The notes below the pieces were generated by a model. The model was not told the DNA's origin, did not search any database, and worked only from the letters and a program-made list of their open reading frames with translations. This document shows, piece after piece, positions 22,012-32,790 of a DNA stretch of 64,000 nucleotides. Position numbers and translations under genes: made by a program. The DNA comes from Symbiodinium natans (lineage: Eukaryota > Sar > Dinophyceae > Suessiales > Symbiodiniaceae): contig CAJNDS010000448.1 of NCBI GenBank assembly GCA_905221605.1, forward strand, positions 1 through 64,000. The letters run 5' to 3'. How positions within the stretch are numbered: position 1 is the stretch's first letter; every line of letters starts with the position of its first letter.

Positions 22012-23996
22012 GTAGCCGCCCGGCATCGTTCCCTGAAAGAATGCTCGGTTCGTGCATCTTGCCGACGCAACTCACAAAAATGTGTACCGAAGAACAAGCT
22101 CTCTGCCTGAGGCCAGCATGCCGGATCCCTGAGCAGCAGTGAGCACTCAAATGAAGTACAGCATGAGTCTCGATAGTTACACTCGTTCTAGCTTCAATGA
22201 GTGGAAGCAGCAGCCCAACTTTCATGGTACACCTACTGTTCGGGTTTTCATGGTCACACGTCTTTTAATGTTTAACGTTTCTGCTGAGCGCTCCTATCTG
22301 ACCTAGCACATCTCCAGGATTGTTTCCGGAATCCCGCAAACTGTAGGAGTTCTGGCCTGCACACGGCTTGAAGAATTTCACTTGTGGCCTAGCCCAGCTG
22401 GCAGGATAATTCGTGCTGTCATTGGCAGAGAGTGGCGGGGGGTGTCAACAGGTTCTGGTGATGTCCACAATGTTGCGAGTTCAGTTCTCTCAGGCGGCAT
22501 TGTGCGTATGCTTTCTGCAAACTCCTTTGCCTGCTCGTTCCTTATGGAAATCTATGAAACTCACCGACTTGACTTGAGAAGTTCTTTCTGAGACTGCCGA
22601 CTCGCCTGGTGGTTGCTTGACCTCGTAGATGTTCAATAGCAGGTTGTTGAATTGAAGCGGTCAAGGACATGTATCCGGAGGCTTCCCAGGCATAGGCATG
22701 GCGTGGCGCTGAACGTTTCAAGAAGTCCGACACAGATTCCTTGACTGAAAATGCCGGCAGAGCTCAATGTCAAGCGACGGACCTGAGCTGTGGAGAGCCG
22801 ACCGGCCTACTAGGTGCGAGTTGGAAGCGTTCAAAGCCGTAGTTGTGCAGATCCGATCGCTCAGAAACCTAGGGCCGACTTTCAAAGAAAAGGTTTTGGG
22901 CTAGGATGGTGAGGCATGTGCCTTGCAGCTTGAAGCTAGCTGCTCAACGCCAGACGCAACAGCAGAAGCTTCTGTCCGTGCGCATGCAGAAATGAGTTCC
23001 AGCCGCAGATGGCTTGCGGTATCTGTGGGGTTGCATGAGATGCATGCCACTTCATGCAACCTCGTCTGCACCAGGTTCTAAGACATTCCAATGGACATTT
23101 CGCATGCCGGGCCTTAGATGTGTTGCGTTTGTGTACATTGGCATGCCCGATCCTCACGCGTTTGTTGTGTCGCTGAAAGATGTTGCGTAGTTGGAGCAGC
23201 TGTCCCGATGCTGTGATGCCATCGTATCTTTCCAGAGAGGTTTCTCCTATGCCACGCGGTCGCTTCAGTAGCTCTGGCATTCCGTGGCTGCGGGCTCGAC
23301 AGAGTTGGCATGGCAGCGAGTGAAATTCGCAGAGCTAGGCTGTCTACCTTACCTGACATCACCTTTCTCACGTGACACGAATCCCGACGATGTTCTGACA
23401 GTGCTGAGAATCGCAATGCCGATCACCACGCATGGAGCAGACCTCGAAGTTGTGCGGAAGGACCGGCCCCTAATTGAACCTTCTGCACTTGGGGTTCAGG
23501 GCGATTGGCACCCCACCCCCCTTCCCCCACAGACCAGTCCCCCCCGGTGTGCTGCCAATGGTACAACATCCCACATAGGGATTGCCCTTAGATGTTTGGA
23601 TGAGGTTTGCGAGTTTAGAGTTGAGGTTCAGGATTTATGGTTGTCCCCCCTGCTGGAGCCCTTATATAAGGTACCCCCACCTGGGAACTCCCTTCCGAAA
23701 GCGACCTGAGGTTCAAAGCGTCATCGAGCAGTATGAGGCGGGTCTCGAACTCCTCTTCAATTCCTCTTGCATGTTTGTTCTTCCTCTTTTGATCCCACTG
23801 TTTCTGGCAGCTGGTAGTTGTTGATGCGCATCCCTTGTCTGGCAGGCGGCAGCAGCGCGACTCAGATCCATGAGCAACAAGCCTCAGGCATTGTGGAGCC
23901 TTCCAGAAACAACCCCCCCAACTTAGGGTTTAGGGTTTAGGGTTTAGGGTTTAGGGTTTAGAACATGCTGGGGATGACAAGACGCGAAGTGGGCAG
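22012..23996. other. No supported gene; short telomere-type block at 23923-23963
   Basis: No exon with convincing boundaries was recognised. 23490-23690 carries the 'ggtaccccca' dispersed-repeat wording also seen at 2480-2570. Five to six TTTAGGG units occur at 23923-23963. Confidence 0.4.
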
Positions 23997-24672
23997 GTCG
24001 ATGGCATCACTGGGTACCACGAGTTTCCGCAGCTGGCGGAGGAGTGCGCCGCTGCTCGCTGGAACTTTTTGCCAGCAACCCTAAGGCCTATGCCCTAAAC
24101 TGCACTGGTGGGAGCGCGCCAGGACTACGAGAGAAGAGCGCAGAAGTACCGGGAGGCCGACTTGGGAGACTTTGTGTGCTTTTTCGCTTGCAAACATGAA
24201 GCTCCCTGAATGGTACACCAAGCCCCAGACATACCCCAGCCTTGAAAAAGCTGCGCCATGCATGTGAGCAGGGCTCCGTACCGGTGCAACCCGACGTTCA
24301 GGTCGCGAAGCAGCTTCAGAAGCCGATGGACACTCCCCTGTCCCCGAACCAGCAGGCCATCCTCTGCTGCATTCTGCTGCCACCTCCACTTTGGGGGCCT
24401 GTGTGTGCGCTGATGTGTGTGCCTTCCGACACGCCCAGTGGTCCAGCGGTTCGTCAGACCCTGGGAGTCTCCAAAGTTGTATTCCAAGAGAGGTTCCCCT
24501 AAACCTAAAACAGTAAAACCAAAAACCTACAGCCCAAACCTAACTCCCCCCCCCTAGAAAACTCCAAAAACCTGGAGTGTTGCAAGAAGCCCCGGAGGAT
24601 GCGCTTCTGCGCCTGTCGCTGGGGAGCAGCTTCGAGCCGCCGCAGAGCCCGGCTGTTTTCGGGGATCCCACC
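23997..24672 (+). pseudogene. Decayed multi-exon gene fragment, unidentified
   Basis: Protein-like blocks follow one another on the plus strand. From 23997: VDGITGYHEFPQLAEECAAA, ending at AAG/GC (24085). From 24123, after CCAG: DYERRAQKYREADLGDFVCF. From about 24200, in another frame: KLPEWYTKPQTYPSLEK. From about 24248, in a third frame: QGSVPVQPDVQVAKQLQK, ending at CAG/GC. Near 24590: DALLRLSLGSSFEPPQSPAV. The frame changes near 24198 and 24246 (the second in an A-run) look like single-base indels rather than introns. No family is recognised. Confidence 0.4.
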
Positions 24673-24679
24673 CTCGACC

Positions 24680-25419
24680 CTAAACCCGAAACCCTAAACC
24701 CTAAAAACCCTGAACCCCAAAACGGTTTTGCGGAGCATCCGGAGCCCTGAACTATGATCCCAACTGCTACCAAGGGCGGAGCTTGTCACCACCAAGGCTG
24801 CTCAAGGCTTGCAGGCCGGACTGTGGTAGATTGCGGTCTCATGTGAGAAGGAATCTGAGGGCCTTGCTTGTCCAATGGCACCTGCTCTTTTGTTCTCAGA
24901 AGTCCCAGAGAGATGTGGAGAATGCTTGATACGCTCGATGAAGCTTTAGCTGTTCATCTTTGATAGGCCGCTCGCGCTGCTGGTGGCGCGGTTGCCCTCG
25001 CCTCAGGGGGGAAGGGGCTCGGGTTTAGGCGTGCGCTGCAGTGTAACTTTCTTTCGCTCTTGATCCAGTCTTGCCTCTGCTCCACTGTTTGGCTCCTGTG
25101 CCCTGTCATCTTACACAGCTAGCGCTCGAAACCGCCCAGCTTGTACCACGTTCCCATGCCAGGGCTGCCTCTGACCTTTGGCAGCGGCAGCTTCTCGCCT
25201 CCGTGCTCGCGAGAGAAATGTGCTCATACTTGGCTGCTGGGGCGGGGATGGTAGGGAGCAGACTTCTTTGAGGCTGTTTGCTGCTGTCCAAGCCTTTGTC
25301 TGTTTTGCAGAGCTCCGGCCGCATTGTTTGCAGACATCTTGCAGGACTGTCTACAGTGCATGTAAGCATAGTGAGCTAACTCTCTTACACGACGCAACCC
25401 CATATTTTCGACACGCTCA
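24680..25419. other. No supported gene
   Basis: CCCTAAA remnants occur near 24480-24720. The rest, up to the first retrotransposon fragment, shows no convincing exon. Confidence 0.35.
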
Positions 25420-25752
25420 GCCAACGGCATGCGGGCGCGTGCCGTCCCATCCTCCCGGAGGCCCCATCCGGAGGGCCGCTGCCATCTCTGCATTCGCGGC
25501 TCCGTTGGTCGTTCCGCATCTCCTTCGCTGCAGCGCGCTCTTCGCAGCTGGCCTCCTGTCGCTTCCGCTCGGCGGCACGGCCAACGTCGACGGGGACCCG
25601 CCGCTCCTCAATTAAGCGCTTCGAGTCGACTCATGTCGACTCCACCCTGCTTCCTCCCATCATCAGCCGCCTCCCGTAAGTGCTTCGAGCCTTGCCTCGG
25701 GCCTTTGAGCGCTCTGCACTGGGACCACCCTGACCGACGGAAAAAGGTGCGA
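25420..25752 (+). mobile_element. Non-LTR retrotransposon 3'-end fragment A
   Basis: The last ~65 codons of the endonuclease-type C-terminus are recognisable: AAAISAF, then GLLSLPLGGTANVDGDPPLL and a stop at 25615. This parallels AAAISAY and SLLSLPVTGMANVDGELPPL in the copy at 28150-29627. Frame changes lie in the middle. A short 3' tail follows and ends GGAAAAAGGTGCGAG at 25739-25752, like the other copies. Strongly 5'-truncated. Confidence 0.65.
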
Positions 25753-25999
25753 GGGTTCAAAGAATTACTGGCAACATCTGGCTTCTTGCATTCCAGCGCT
25801 TTGCTTCCATTCCCGTCAGTCTGCGAACGAGACGGGCCGGAAAATAGGGAGAATGACCTAGTTTGGTTTTTGCATAACTGCTTTTCTTTGCGCATCTTCG
25901 CGCGTAATATTTAATCTTTATTTACGCGTGATTGAGGTTCGATAATGCTTAATTTAACGTGAATGTCTTTCTATTGTTGTGCCATGTTGTCCTTCTTTT

Positions 26000-28115
26000 T
26001 CTTCCGGCTGCTTATGTGTGTTTCCTGCATGGCCGCGCCTGGACCCCCCCCCCAACAGGCGGATGAAGGGGCAACGCCCCGCGCCCGTGTGGGTGCGGCA
26101 CCAAAAGCCAACGGTGGCAAGCGCAGACGCACGATCGTGACAGATTTGTCGCTCCGGCCTCCTCAGCCCTACCGCCCGCTTCTACGAGACCTCCTGAGAG
26201 TGTTGATGGCGGGCCTCCACTGCTCCGCGCTGTTCTCGTGAGCTCCACGCCGCCCGAGCTCCTGCTGGGACTGCGAGGATGGTGGAAAAAAAGGCGTGGA
26301 GGGGAAACACAAACTGCGGCTGCAATGTTCCCGAGCGCCGCCGCAAAACGCAGAGACGAAGGCCAAGCGTCGCGAGTCGCTGGGCACGTGGCTGCGGGCA
26401 GCGAGTCGCCGAGCTCCTCGGCTGATCCCGGGCCGCAGGATTCGCAGAAGGGGAGATGCCTGTGCCAGCATCCGGGCCCACAACTCGGGCTGGTTCCCTT
26501 TTAGCGCGAGCGTGCCTGGACGATCCTGGACGGGGTTGACCGCTCCGACAAGTTCCGCGTGCCCATCCAGCTCGCTGCGCGCCGTGCAGGAAGCATCTCG
26601 CAGATCATTGAGCTCGCCGAAGCCCGGAATGTGGAGCGGTTGGTCCGCACGCCGCGCTCCCAACATTTTCCTATGGCGAGGGAGGGGCGTGCTGATACCG
26701 ACCAGGCACACCGAAAGCATGCCTGGGCCCACCGGGAGCACGTCTGGACTCGCCGGGAGCATGCCTGTGCCTGCGTGTGCCAAGGGCAGTTGTCGCGCAC
26801 TTCGCAGGTGCTGGCAGGTGGGGTGCTCGCGCCAGGCGACGACGCTAGCGGCCCTGCGCACAACGCTTGCCAGTTCTTTAGTTGCAACTGGGATGTACTG
26901 TCAGACGACAGCCTTTTGCGGCTTGTCCTTGCGCCGCAGGAGATGGGCAACACTGTTCATCCACAAATGCCCACGTGCTCTACGTGGCAAACTTTACCCG
27001 AACGCGGCGATCTTTGCTTGAGGGCTTAGGGTCTCGTCACAGCGCGAAGGCCCGCACTGGCCAGCGGTCAGCTTTAAGGGCTGGTTTGCAGCGGCAGCGT
27101 CGTCCTTGCGTATCGCCGACAAGCAAGCGCCGGCGTGGGGACCAAAAAAAGACAGCAACAGAGCTGGACGAGCAGGCGGCAATGAAGTTCCGAGTGGGCG
27201 ATGCGTGTTGCCATTCATGCGCGATTGGAGCTGTATAGCCGCTGCGGCCTGGCGCAGCACGCGCTCAAGTCGGCGTGGCAAGTCATCAAAGTTGCTGGTG
27301 GTGGGCCTGGCTGGGGCGCCGGCCTCGGCTAGCGCTGCGCGGAGCAGGGGTTCCCAGTCATCCCGAAAAAAGCCTGTGAACCTTGCAAGAATTGCCTGTT
27401 TCGGCACTCGGTCAGTTCCGGCGGGGCGGGAAAGCAACATGCGCGGGAGGAAAAAGCCAAAGCTTCCGAGCACGCACGTCGTCCTCTGAGGCGAAGGTCG
27501 GGGCGGATGGGTCCGGGCCAGTGGCATCGCCGATGAAGCGCAGCGCAAAGCGGAGTTGGGGTTTGCAAAAAGCCGGTGGAGTGCGGAACAAATTGCAAGG
27601 CTGCAACAAGACGTCCTTGGCAGAGAAAGGGTCCAAACTAGCGCCGCGGGCCGTGCAGTGTGTCGGAGTCTGTGTGTGGGGAGGGGTGAGTGGCATCCTG
27701 GGTGGCTTCTGCAGTGTTTGGCTGCGGCGGCGGGGCCGCAGTGGGGCGACGCGCCATCAACAGCTTCGTCGTCACTGTCACTGGAGGAAGAAGAGTTGCT
27801 GGAGCTGTTGTCCGTGGTTGGTGTTGGGGGCTCGGGGCCGGGCACGGGTGGGGCCTGTGGTGGGGCGGCTGCATCGGCACGCGCTAGCACTGCAGCATCA
27901 CGCACCAGCTCGGAAGCAGCGGCCTCACTTCCTTGCCGACGAACCTTGTTGGCTTGGGCTCCGGAGGGACCATTGCTTACCAGATTGCAGTTCCGAGACC
28001 CCGACGAGCTTTCGGACTTGCGTGTGTGGCTCTCCTCTGGCTTTCTGTTGAGACTTTGCCTGCGCGCGGACATAGTTCACCACTTGTGGCATCACGCGCC
28101 TCCGCCTCAAGGCTG
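26000..28115 (-). mobile_element. Degenerate N-terminal region of the same LINE type (uncertain)
   Basis: A minus-strand open frame of 359 codons (28073-26994) includes a Ser/Asp-rich linker (NSSSNSSSSSDSDDE) and FRDDWEPLLRAALAEA, then RLERVLRQAAAAIQL. That wording is what I would expect ahead of the reverse transcriptase in dinoflagellate elements of this class, but I can only judge by resemblance. From 26169 to 26990 both strands carry fragments (plus strand LDGVDRSDKFRVPIQLAAR) with no continuous frame. No RT catalytic motif was found. A tail-like GGAAAAAAAGGCGTGG lies at 26283-26298. Confidence 0.35.
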
Positions 28116-28149
28116 CTAAGACAAAAGGGTTGAACTCCGCTGGCACTCT

Positions 28150-29627
28150 CCCACCAGGTGTGCTCGCCCTTGCCCCTGACTCCCCGAAGCGTGGTGTTGT
28201 TGCCCTTGGTGTTCCTCGTGGCACTCCGGAGTTCGTCGAAGCACACCTGCGTGCCGCCCTTGCCCGCCAGGGCGGCCTCCTCGACAACCCCCCCGCCCTC
28301 CATGACTCCCAGCATGGCTGTTGCTCTCCTGTGCGCAGCGCCGCATGCGCAATATGCCCTCCGCACCCTCAGGCCCTGATGGCGCAGTCCTCCGCTGCCT
28401 TTCCGCGCTCCTGTTTGCCGATGAGGCGTCGCAACTGCCTGAACCTGCGCAGGCGCGTGCGCAGCTGGCATTGCGGCACGGCGGCCTCGGCTTGCGCAGC
28501 GCGACACACCATGCACCAGCTGCCTACTGGGCTTTGTGGGCGGACGCCTTGCATGCCATCGCCCGGCGCGACCCCGACTTTGCACGTGAGGTCGCCGGCT
28601 CCGTCGGCCTTGCAATCAGCGCGAGATGCCCGAGACTCGCTCTCTGCCGTTGGCTTCGAGCCCCCTGCCTGGGCGGAGTTGCTGCATGCTCAAGTGCCAG
28701 CCCTCCCCGAAGACGACCCTTCCCTTGACCAGCGCCCGGCGTCCCAAGCAGTCGACGACTTTTGCCATAAGGCTTTCCTGCAGGAGGCCGATGCTGCCTC
28801 GGCCGCCCTGCTGGATTCGCAGGCCGGACCTCATGCTGCGCGCGTTCTCACTACGCGTCCCACCCTACCGGAGTTCACCCTGGAGTCGCCCCTTCCGCAG
28901 ACTCCGGCTGCCGTTGCCGCTGACCTCTGCCAGATGCCGGTGCCGCGCAATCCATGATCCTTAGGGCGACCATCTCGCAGCCTGCCCCCGCTCTGGTGTT
29001 CTTCGTGCGCGGGGCGGCCCCATCCGGCGAGACGACAGGCGCATCGAGGTCATTGCCAACGGCCTGCCGCTGTGGGGAGGAGCGCAACTCGCAGTCGACA
29101 CCACGCTCGTGTCTCCCCTGACGGTTGCCGGGCTCCCCCGCAGGGTTGCCGGTGGAACAGCTGGCGCAGCGCTTTTGACTGCCCGAAGTGCCAAGGAGCG
29201 CACATTCCCTGAGTTGTGCGTGTCCAGCCGCTGCCGGCTGACCGTCGTCGCGCGCGAGCTTGGTGGGCGCTGGAGCACTGAGGCCGCCACCTTTGTCCGC
29301 CTGCTCGCAAGGTGCATGGCGCGGTCAGCACCGCCCCCTTCACGAGCCGCCGCCATCTCTGCCTACACGCTCTGGTCGGCCCTCCTATCCTTCGTTGCCG
29401 CGCGCTCCTTCGCTGCCAGCCTGCTCTCTCTGCCTGTCACAGGCATGGCCAATGTCGATGGGGAGCTGCCGCCCCTGAGCGACATCCTCACTGACTCAAC
29501 TGCGCAGCCACCACACGCCAGCCGCCTGGCATGACCGCCCGCTGCCTGTTGCCCGGAGGATGTCGCCCGGCGGGGGCTAGAGCACAGGCACCGCGTTGGA
29601 CGTTGGTAAAAAAGTGCGGGAAAAAAA
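28150..29627 (+). mobile_element. Non-LTR retrotransposon fragment B (post-RT, CCHC, restriction-like endonuclease)
   Basis: 5'-truncated after the RT domain. Blocks in order: VVALGVPRGTPEFVEAHL; LLCAAPHAQYALRTL; LRHGGLGLRSATHHAPAAYW; LLDSQAGPHAARVL; LRLPLPL; a decayed CRC...GDHLAAC knuckle; RRIEVIANGLPLW, LAVDTTLVSPL, ERTFPELC; SRCRLTVVARELGGRW; PLSDILTDS and a stop at 29534. At least three frameshifts separate the blocks before 29109. The IEV...VDTTLVS region fits the PD-(D/E)XK endonuclease of R2/CRE-type elements; this assignment is from motif order. The tail TAAAAAAGTGCGGGAAAAAAA ends at 29627. Confidence 0.75.
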
Positions 29628-29633
29628 CCGCCA

Positions 29634-30195
29634 TTCCAGCGCTTCTATGTCGCTGCGCAGCTCGAAGCGTTGCCCCGTCGACGTCCGCTCTGCATGGCTG
29701 CGGTTGCCCTGTGCGTGTCAGTAGCGACACGAGGGTGGCACCGCAGCACAAGGCCTGGCCCTGTGGGCGTCACTGGGTACACAAGCAGGTCTAGTCGCTG
29801 CATGCTCCTCGACAGCCCTCGCCGCCAGTGGCGCCAGGTGCCGGTGACTGGACGGATGGTTGGCAGTACCACGCATCGCGGACCCTTACCTCCCGTGATA
29901 GCGCGCGCGCACTTCTCCGCTCCCAAGCAGGACCGCATGCTGGTGCATGGCATACCGTGCCACAAGCGAGACACATTGCCTTGAGGCGTCGCGTGCACCT
30001 GCTGCCTTTTTGCTCCGGACACTGAGGCCCCAACCCAGGACGTGGGGGGCGCCATGGACCCTTACGGCGACCATGCCCTCGCCTGCTCAAAGAAAGGTCT
30101 GCGTGGCGCGAGAGGCCGTCGGAGCCGAAAGTCACGTCGTGCTTCGCAGCAGTGGCTCGCCCACACGACCGCAGCAGGCGTCCCCTTTGCGTGCC
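29634..30195 (-). mobile_element. Second-subfamily LINE fragment with internal inversion (twin-priming pattern)
   Basis: 29830 down to 29634 (minus) reads RLDLLVYPVTPTG, then LCCGATLVSLLTRTGQPQPC, with a frameshift. 29830 up to about 30195 (plus) reads WQYHASRTLTSRDSA, RALLRSQAGPHAGAWHT, DPYGDHALAC, VAREAVGAESHVV and QQWLAHTTAAGVP. In an uninterrupted element HTTAAGVP would run directly into the RLDLLVY part. The two halves are therefore neighbours placed head to head, with the upstream half inverted. This is the layout left by twin priming during target-primed reverse transcription. The 3' end is cut off by the tail of copy B. Between DHALAC and VAREAVG about 45 bases are missing. Confidence 0.6.
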
Positions 30196-30196
30196 C

Positions 30197-30765
30197 TTGG
30201 CCGGAAGGACGCGCCGCCCCTCAGCGACATCCTTGCCGACTCTGCCGAAGGTCCCGCCCTTGCCTGCCGCCTCGCGTAATTTTGCCCCGCCAACGAACCT
30301 CCTGGCACGCCGGGCGAAGGTCGTGGAGCGTGCATGGTTTTTTTTTTTTTTTTTTCCGCAACACGCGGGTCCCTGTGCACGGCGCTTTGGCCTCAGACAG
30401 CTAAGGGAATCGCCTCGGCCTCAGACAGCACGCATGGGGAGGCGGCAGTAGGCGGGAGTCGCCTGCCAGCGCGCGTCGGCGAGCAGGGCGGGCTCCGGCC
30501 CGCCAGCACTACACTCCCCACCTGGAGGCAGCTCGAGGAGGGATGTTGCGAGGTTCGCTGCGCTGCAACAGCAAGGATGCCGCTCCATCTCACGACCCAC
30601 GCTGCCCGGGCAGCAATCCGGAGAGAGGCAGGCACCTCCGCTGCGCGCGCTCTCGCCAGCAAGCGGATGAAGGTGGCGGCTTCGGGAGCCCACCTGCCGC
30701 CTACTTCCATCCCGAACGCATGGGTTCGCGTTGCTCGCGAGGCTGTTGGCCCAGAAGGCCAGGTC
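30197..30765 (+). mobile_element. Subfamily-1 3' scrap plus subfamily-2 fragment split by a nested insertion
   Basis: 30214-30279 encodes APPLSDILADSAEGPALAC and a stop, the extreme C-terminus of the subfamily seen in copy B. At 30297-30337 a subfamily-2 piece begins (LARRAKVVERAW). It is interrupted at GCATGG and resumes at 30718 with WVRVAREAVGPEGQV. Removing 30338-30717 together with one of the two GCATGG copies restores a continuous frame. Confidence 0.65.
30338..30717 (-). mobile_element. Nested 380-bp LINE 3' end with poly(A) and 6-bp target-site duplication
   Basis: The minus strand from 30717 reads MEVGGRWAPEAATFIRLLAR, AAWVVRWSGILAVAAQR and TSLLELPPGGECSAGG. A 3' tail follows and ends in 18 A (18 T at 30338-30355 on the plus strand), preceded by GTTGCGG, the counterpart of GGTGCGG in the other tails. 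GCATGG occurs at both edges (30332-30337 and 30718-30723). This is a complete, strongly 5'-truncated retrotransposition event. Confidence 0.8.
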
Positions 30766-30769
30766 GCTG

Positions 30770-32193
30770 CTGGCGCGGATCACGGCGCCGTACTCCCGGG
30801 CCTCACTGCGCCATGCCGAGCGCCGCAAGCGTCCGCATGCGTCCGCGTACCCCGAACTGTGTTGCCTGGCGACCTTGTTGTCTGGGGGGGATGTGCCGTT
30901 GGAGCTTTCTCCCAATAGTGCGAGGCGTGCTCGCCTGCCGCTTCGCATGGGGGGCTTGGGCTTGTCGCCTGCCAGGGAGCACAGGCATGCAGCATATTGG
31001 GCCTCATGGGCAGACACGGTCACCGCGCTGCAAGAGTGCCATCCAGGCACATTGGCCACATTAATGCGGCCCCTGTTGAGTGTTGCGGCAGCCGGTGTGC
31101 CCCCCAGTGTCAGGGAGGCCGACCAGGCTGCGCAAACCCTGCGCCTGCAAGGGTACGAGGCGCCCACGTGGGCAGCGCTGTTGGAGGAAATGGCCCCTCC
31201 AAACCTCGGAGACGACGACGGGCCCCTGCCCCAACGAGGCGGGGCTGGCAGCAAGGAGCCGGAGCTGCTGTGGACAAGCGCGCGTTCGAGATGCTTTTCT
31301 CTGACTTGGATCCTGCATCCCGAGCGCTGCTGCTGTCCCAGAGCGGCGAAGGTGCGAGCTGCGCGTTCACCGTCGTCCCGAGCGGCCCAGACTTCGTGGT
31401 CGACAATGGGGAGTTCCGAATTTTTCTCCTGAGGCGGTTGCGCCTGGCGTTGCCACTCGCCCCTCGCCGCTGCCGCTGCGGGGGGGCCCTTGATGAACTC
31501 GGGGACCACAGATCTGCGTGTGCTCAGGTCGGGGTGCTCGCGCAGAGAGCGGGGCCCCTTGAACGGGCTGCGGCGCGCATTTGCCGTGAGGCCGGAGCAC
31601 GGGTGGCCACCAGCGTCGCCCTTCGGGACCTCAACCTCGACGCGCCGGCGACGGATGGCCGGAGGATCGAGGTGGTGGCCAACGGCCTGCCTCTGTGGCA
31701 GGGGGCGCAGATTGCGGTGGACACCACGTTGGTCAGCCCTGTCCGACGCGACGGGCAGGTGAGGCCCGGCGCAGACGCGCGGCCAGGGCTTGCGCTGGAA
31801 CAGGCTGCCCGGCGTAAGCAACGCACGTACCCTGAACTGCAGCTGGGGGGGCGGGGCCGATGTCGCCTCGTCGTCTTCGGCCTTGAGGTAGGGGGCCGCT
31901 TCAGCACGAGCACGCTTGCGTTCCTCCGCCGCCTCGCGCGGGTCCGCGGCCGAACGCGGGCCCCTTGGGCGCAGGTCGCCACTGCTCGGGCCTTGACGCG
32001 TCGTTGGACGGCCCTGGCAGCGCTCGCAGCCATGCGGGCCCACGCGCAGACTCTCCTCGAGCTGCCAGTCCACCCACGGGATGCAGGTGATGGGGCGGAG
32101 GTCCCCTTGGGGGACCTGCTCCTGGAGAGGCCGTGAACAAGGCCGACGGACATGACGATGCGGGTTGAAAAAGGTGCGGGAAAAAAAAAAAAA
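30770..32193 (+). mobile_element. Best-preserved LINE 3' half (copy G): post-RT, zinc knuckle, REL endonuclease
   Basis: Reading blocks: ARLPLRMGGLGLSPAREH, AAYWASWAD, LRLQGYEAPTWAALLEEM. After a frame change near 31240: AVDKRAFEMLFSDLDPASRA, LRLALPLAPRRCRCGG, LDELGDHRSAC, GRRIEVVANGLPLWQGAQI, AVDTTLVSPV, KQRTYPEL, RCRLVVFGLEVGGRF and LGDLLLERP, with a stop at 32136. C-x-C-x9-H-x3-C immediately before the endonuclease matches the CCHC knuckle/REL-ENDO arrangement of R2-type site-specific elements. DG-RRIEVV...AVDT fits the PD-(D/E)XK core. No RT palm is present, so the copy is 5'-truncated. The tail GAAAAAGGTGCGGG plus 13 A ends at 32193. Confidence 0.8.
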
Positions 32194-32571
32194 CCTGTGT
32201 GGGCCCAGGCCCCAACGCCTGCTGGTCCTCGGCAATGAAGTTGGCGGGCGCTGGAATGACCAGGCCCGCGACTTCTTGCGGACCCTGACGCGGTTACGGG
32301 GCTACCGCGCCCCGGCTGCTGTGCGTCGCAGCGCGGCGAGCGGCTGGGCGCGTCGGTGGTGGGGGCTGTTGTCCGTGGCGGTGCAAGTGGCTGTGGCCGA
32401 CTGCCCCAACCGCGGCTGGATTGCAACCCGCCGGCTTCAGCGCGGCACCTCCTTTGGAAGCCGTCCATAGCCGTCCTGGCGCTGGCCGACTGCGCTGGGC
32501 CCGGCCTTCCGCCGCTGCGGCCTTAGACCCGCATGACCCTGAGGCCCGTGGAAAAGGGTGCGTAAAAAAAA
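32194..32571 (+). mobile_element. Subfamily-2 LINE 3' end (copy H), joined directly to the tail of copy G
   Basis: Begins immediately after the A-run of copy G. Reads QRLLVLGNEVGGRWNDQAR, DFLRTLTRLRGYRAPAA, SGWARRWWGLLSVAVQVAV and ends near 32470. The tail is GTGGAAAAGGGTGCGT plus 8 A. Confidence 0.75.
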
Positions 32572-32790
32572 TCATCTTTCAACCTTGTCTACTCCCTTTC
32601 GACCCCCTTTCAATCCCCTCTCAACCCCCTTTTCAACCCCCACTCTCAACCTCCTTTTCCAATCCCTTCTCTCAACCCCCTCTCTCTCAAATCCCCTCTC
32701 TCAGCCCTTTTTTCTCTCAACCCCCTCTGTCAACCCCTTCTTAACTCCCTCCTCCCCTCTTCCCCCCCAACCGCTTTTCTCAAGCTTGCA
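32572..32790. repeat. CT-rich degenerate satellite (TCAACCCCCTCT)n, left block
   Basis: A pyrimidine-rich run of TCAACCCCCT-like units. The same wording resumes at 33241 on the other side of copy J. Confidence 0.8.

Noticed and set aside
30421-32235. 604-codon minus-strand frame
   Set aside because: Mostly antisense to the plus-strand LINE copy at 30770-32136; GC-rich coding sequence leaves its opposite strand open. Only the last part (30717-30421) is a real minus-strand element end.
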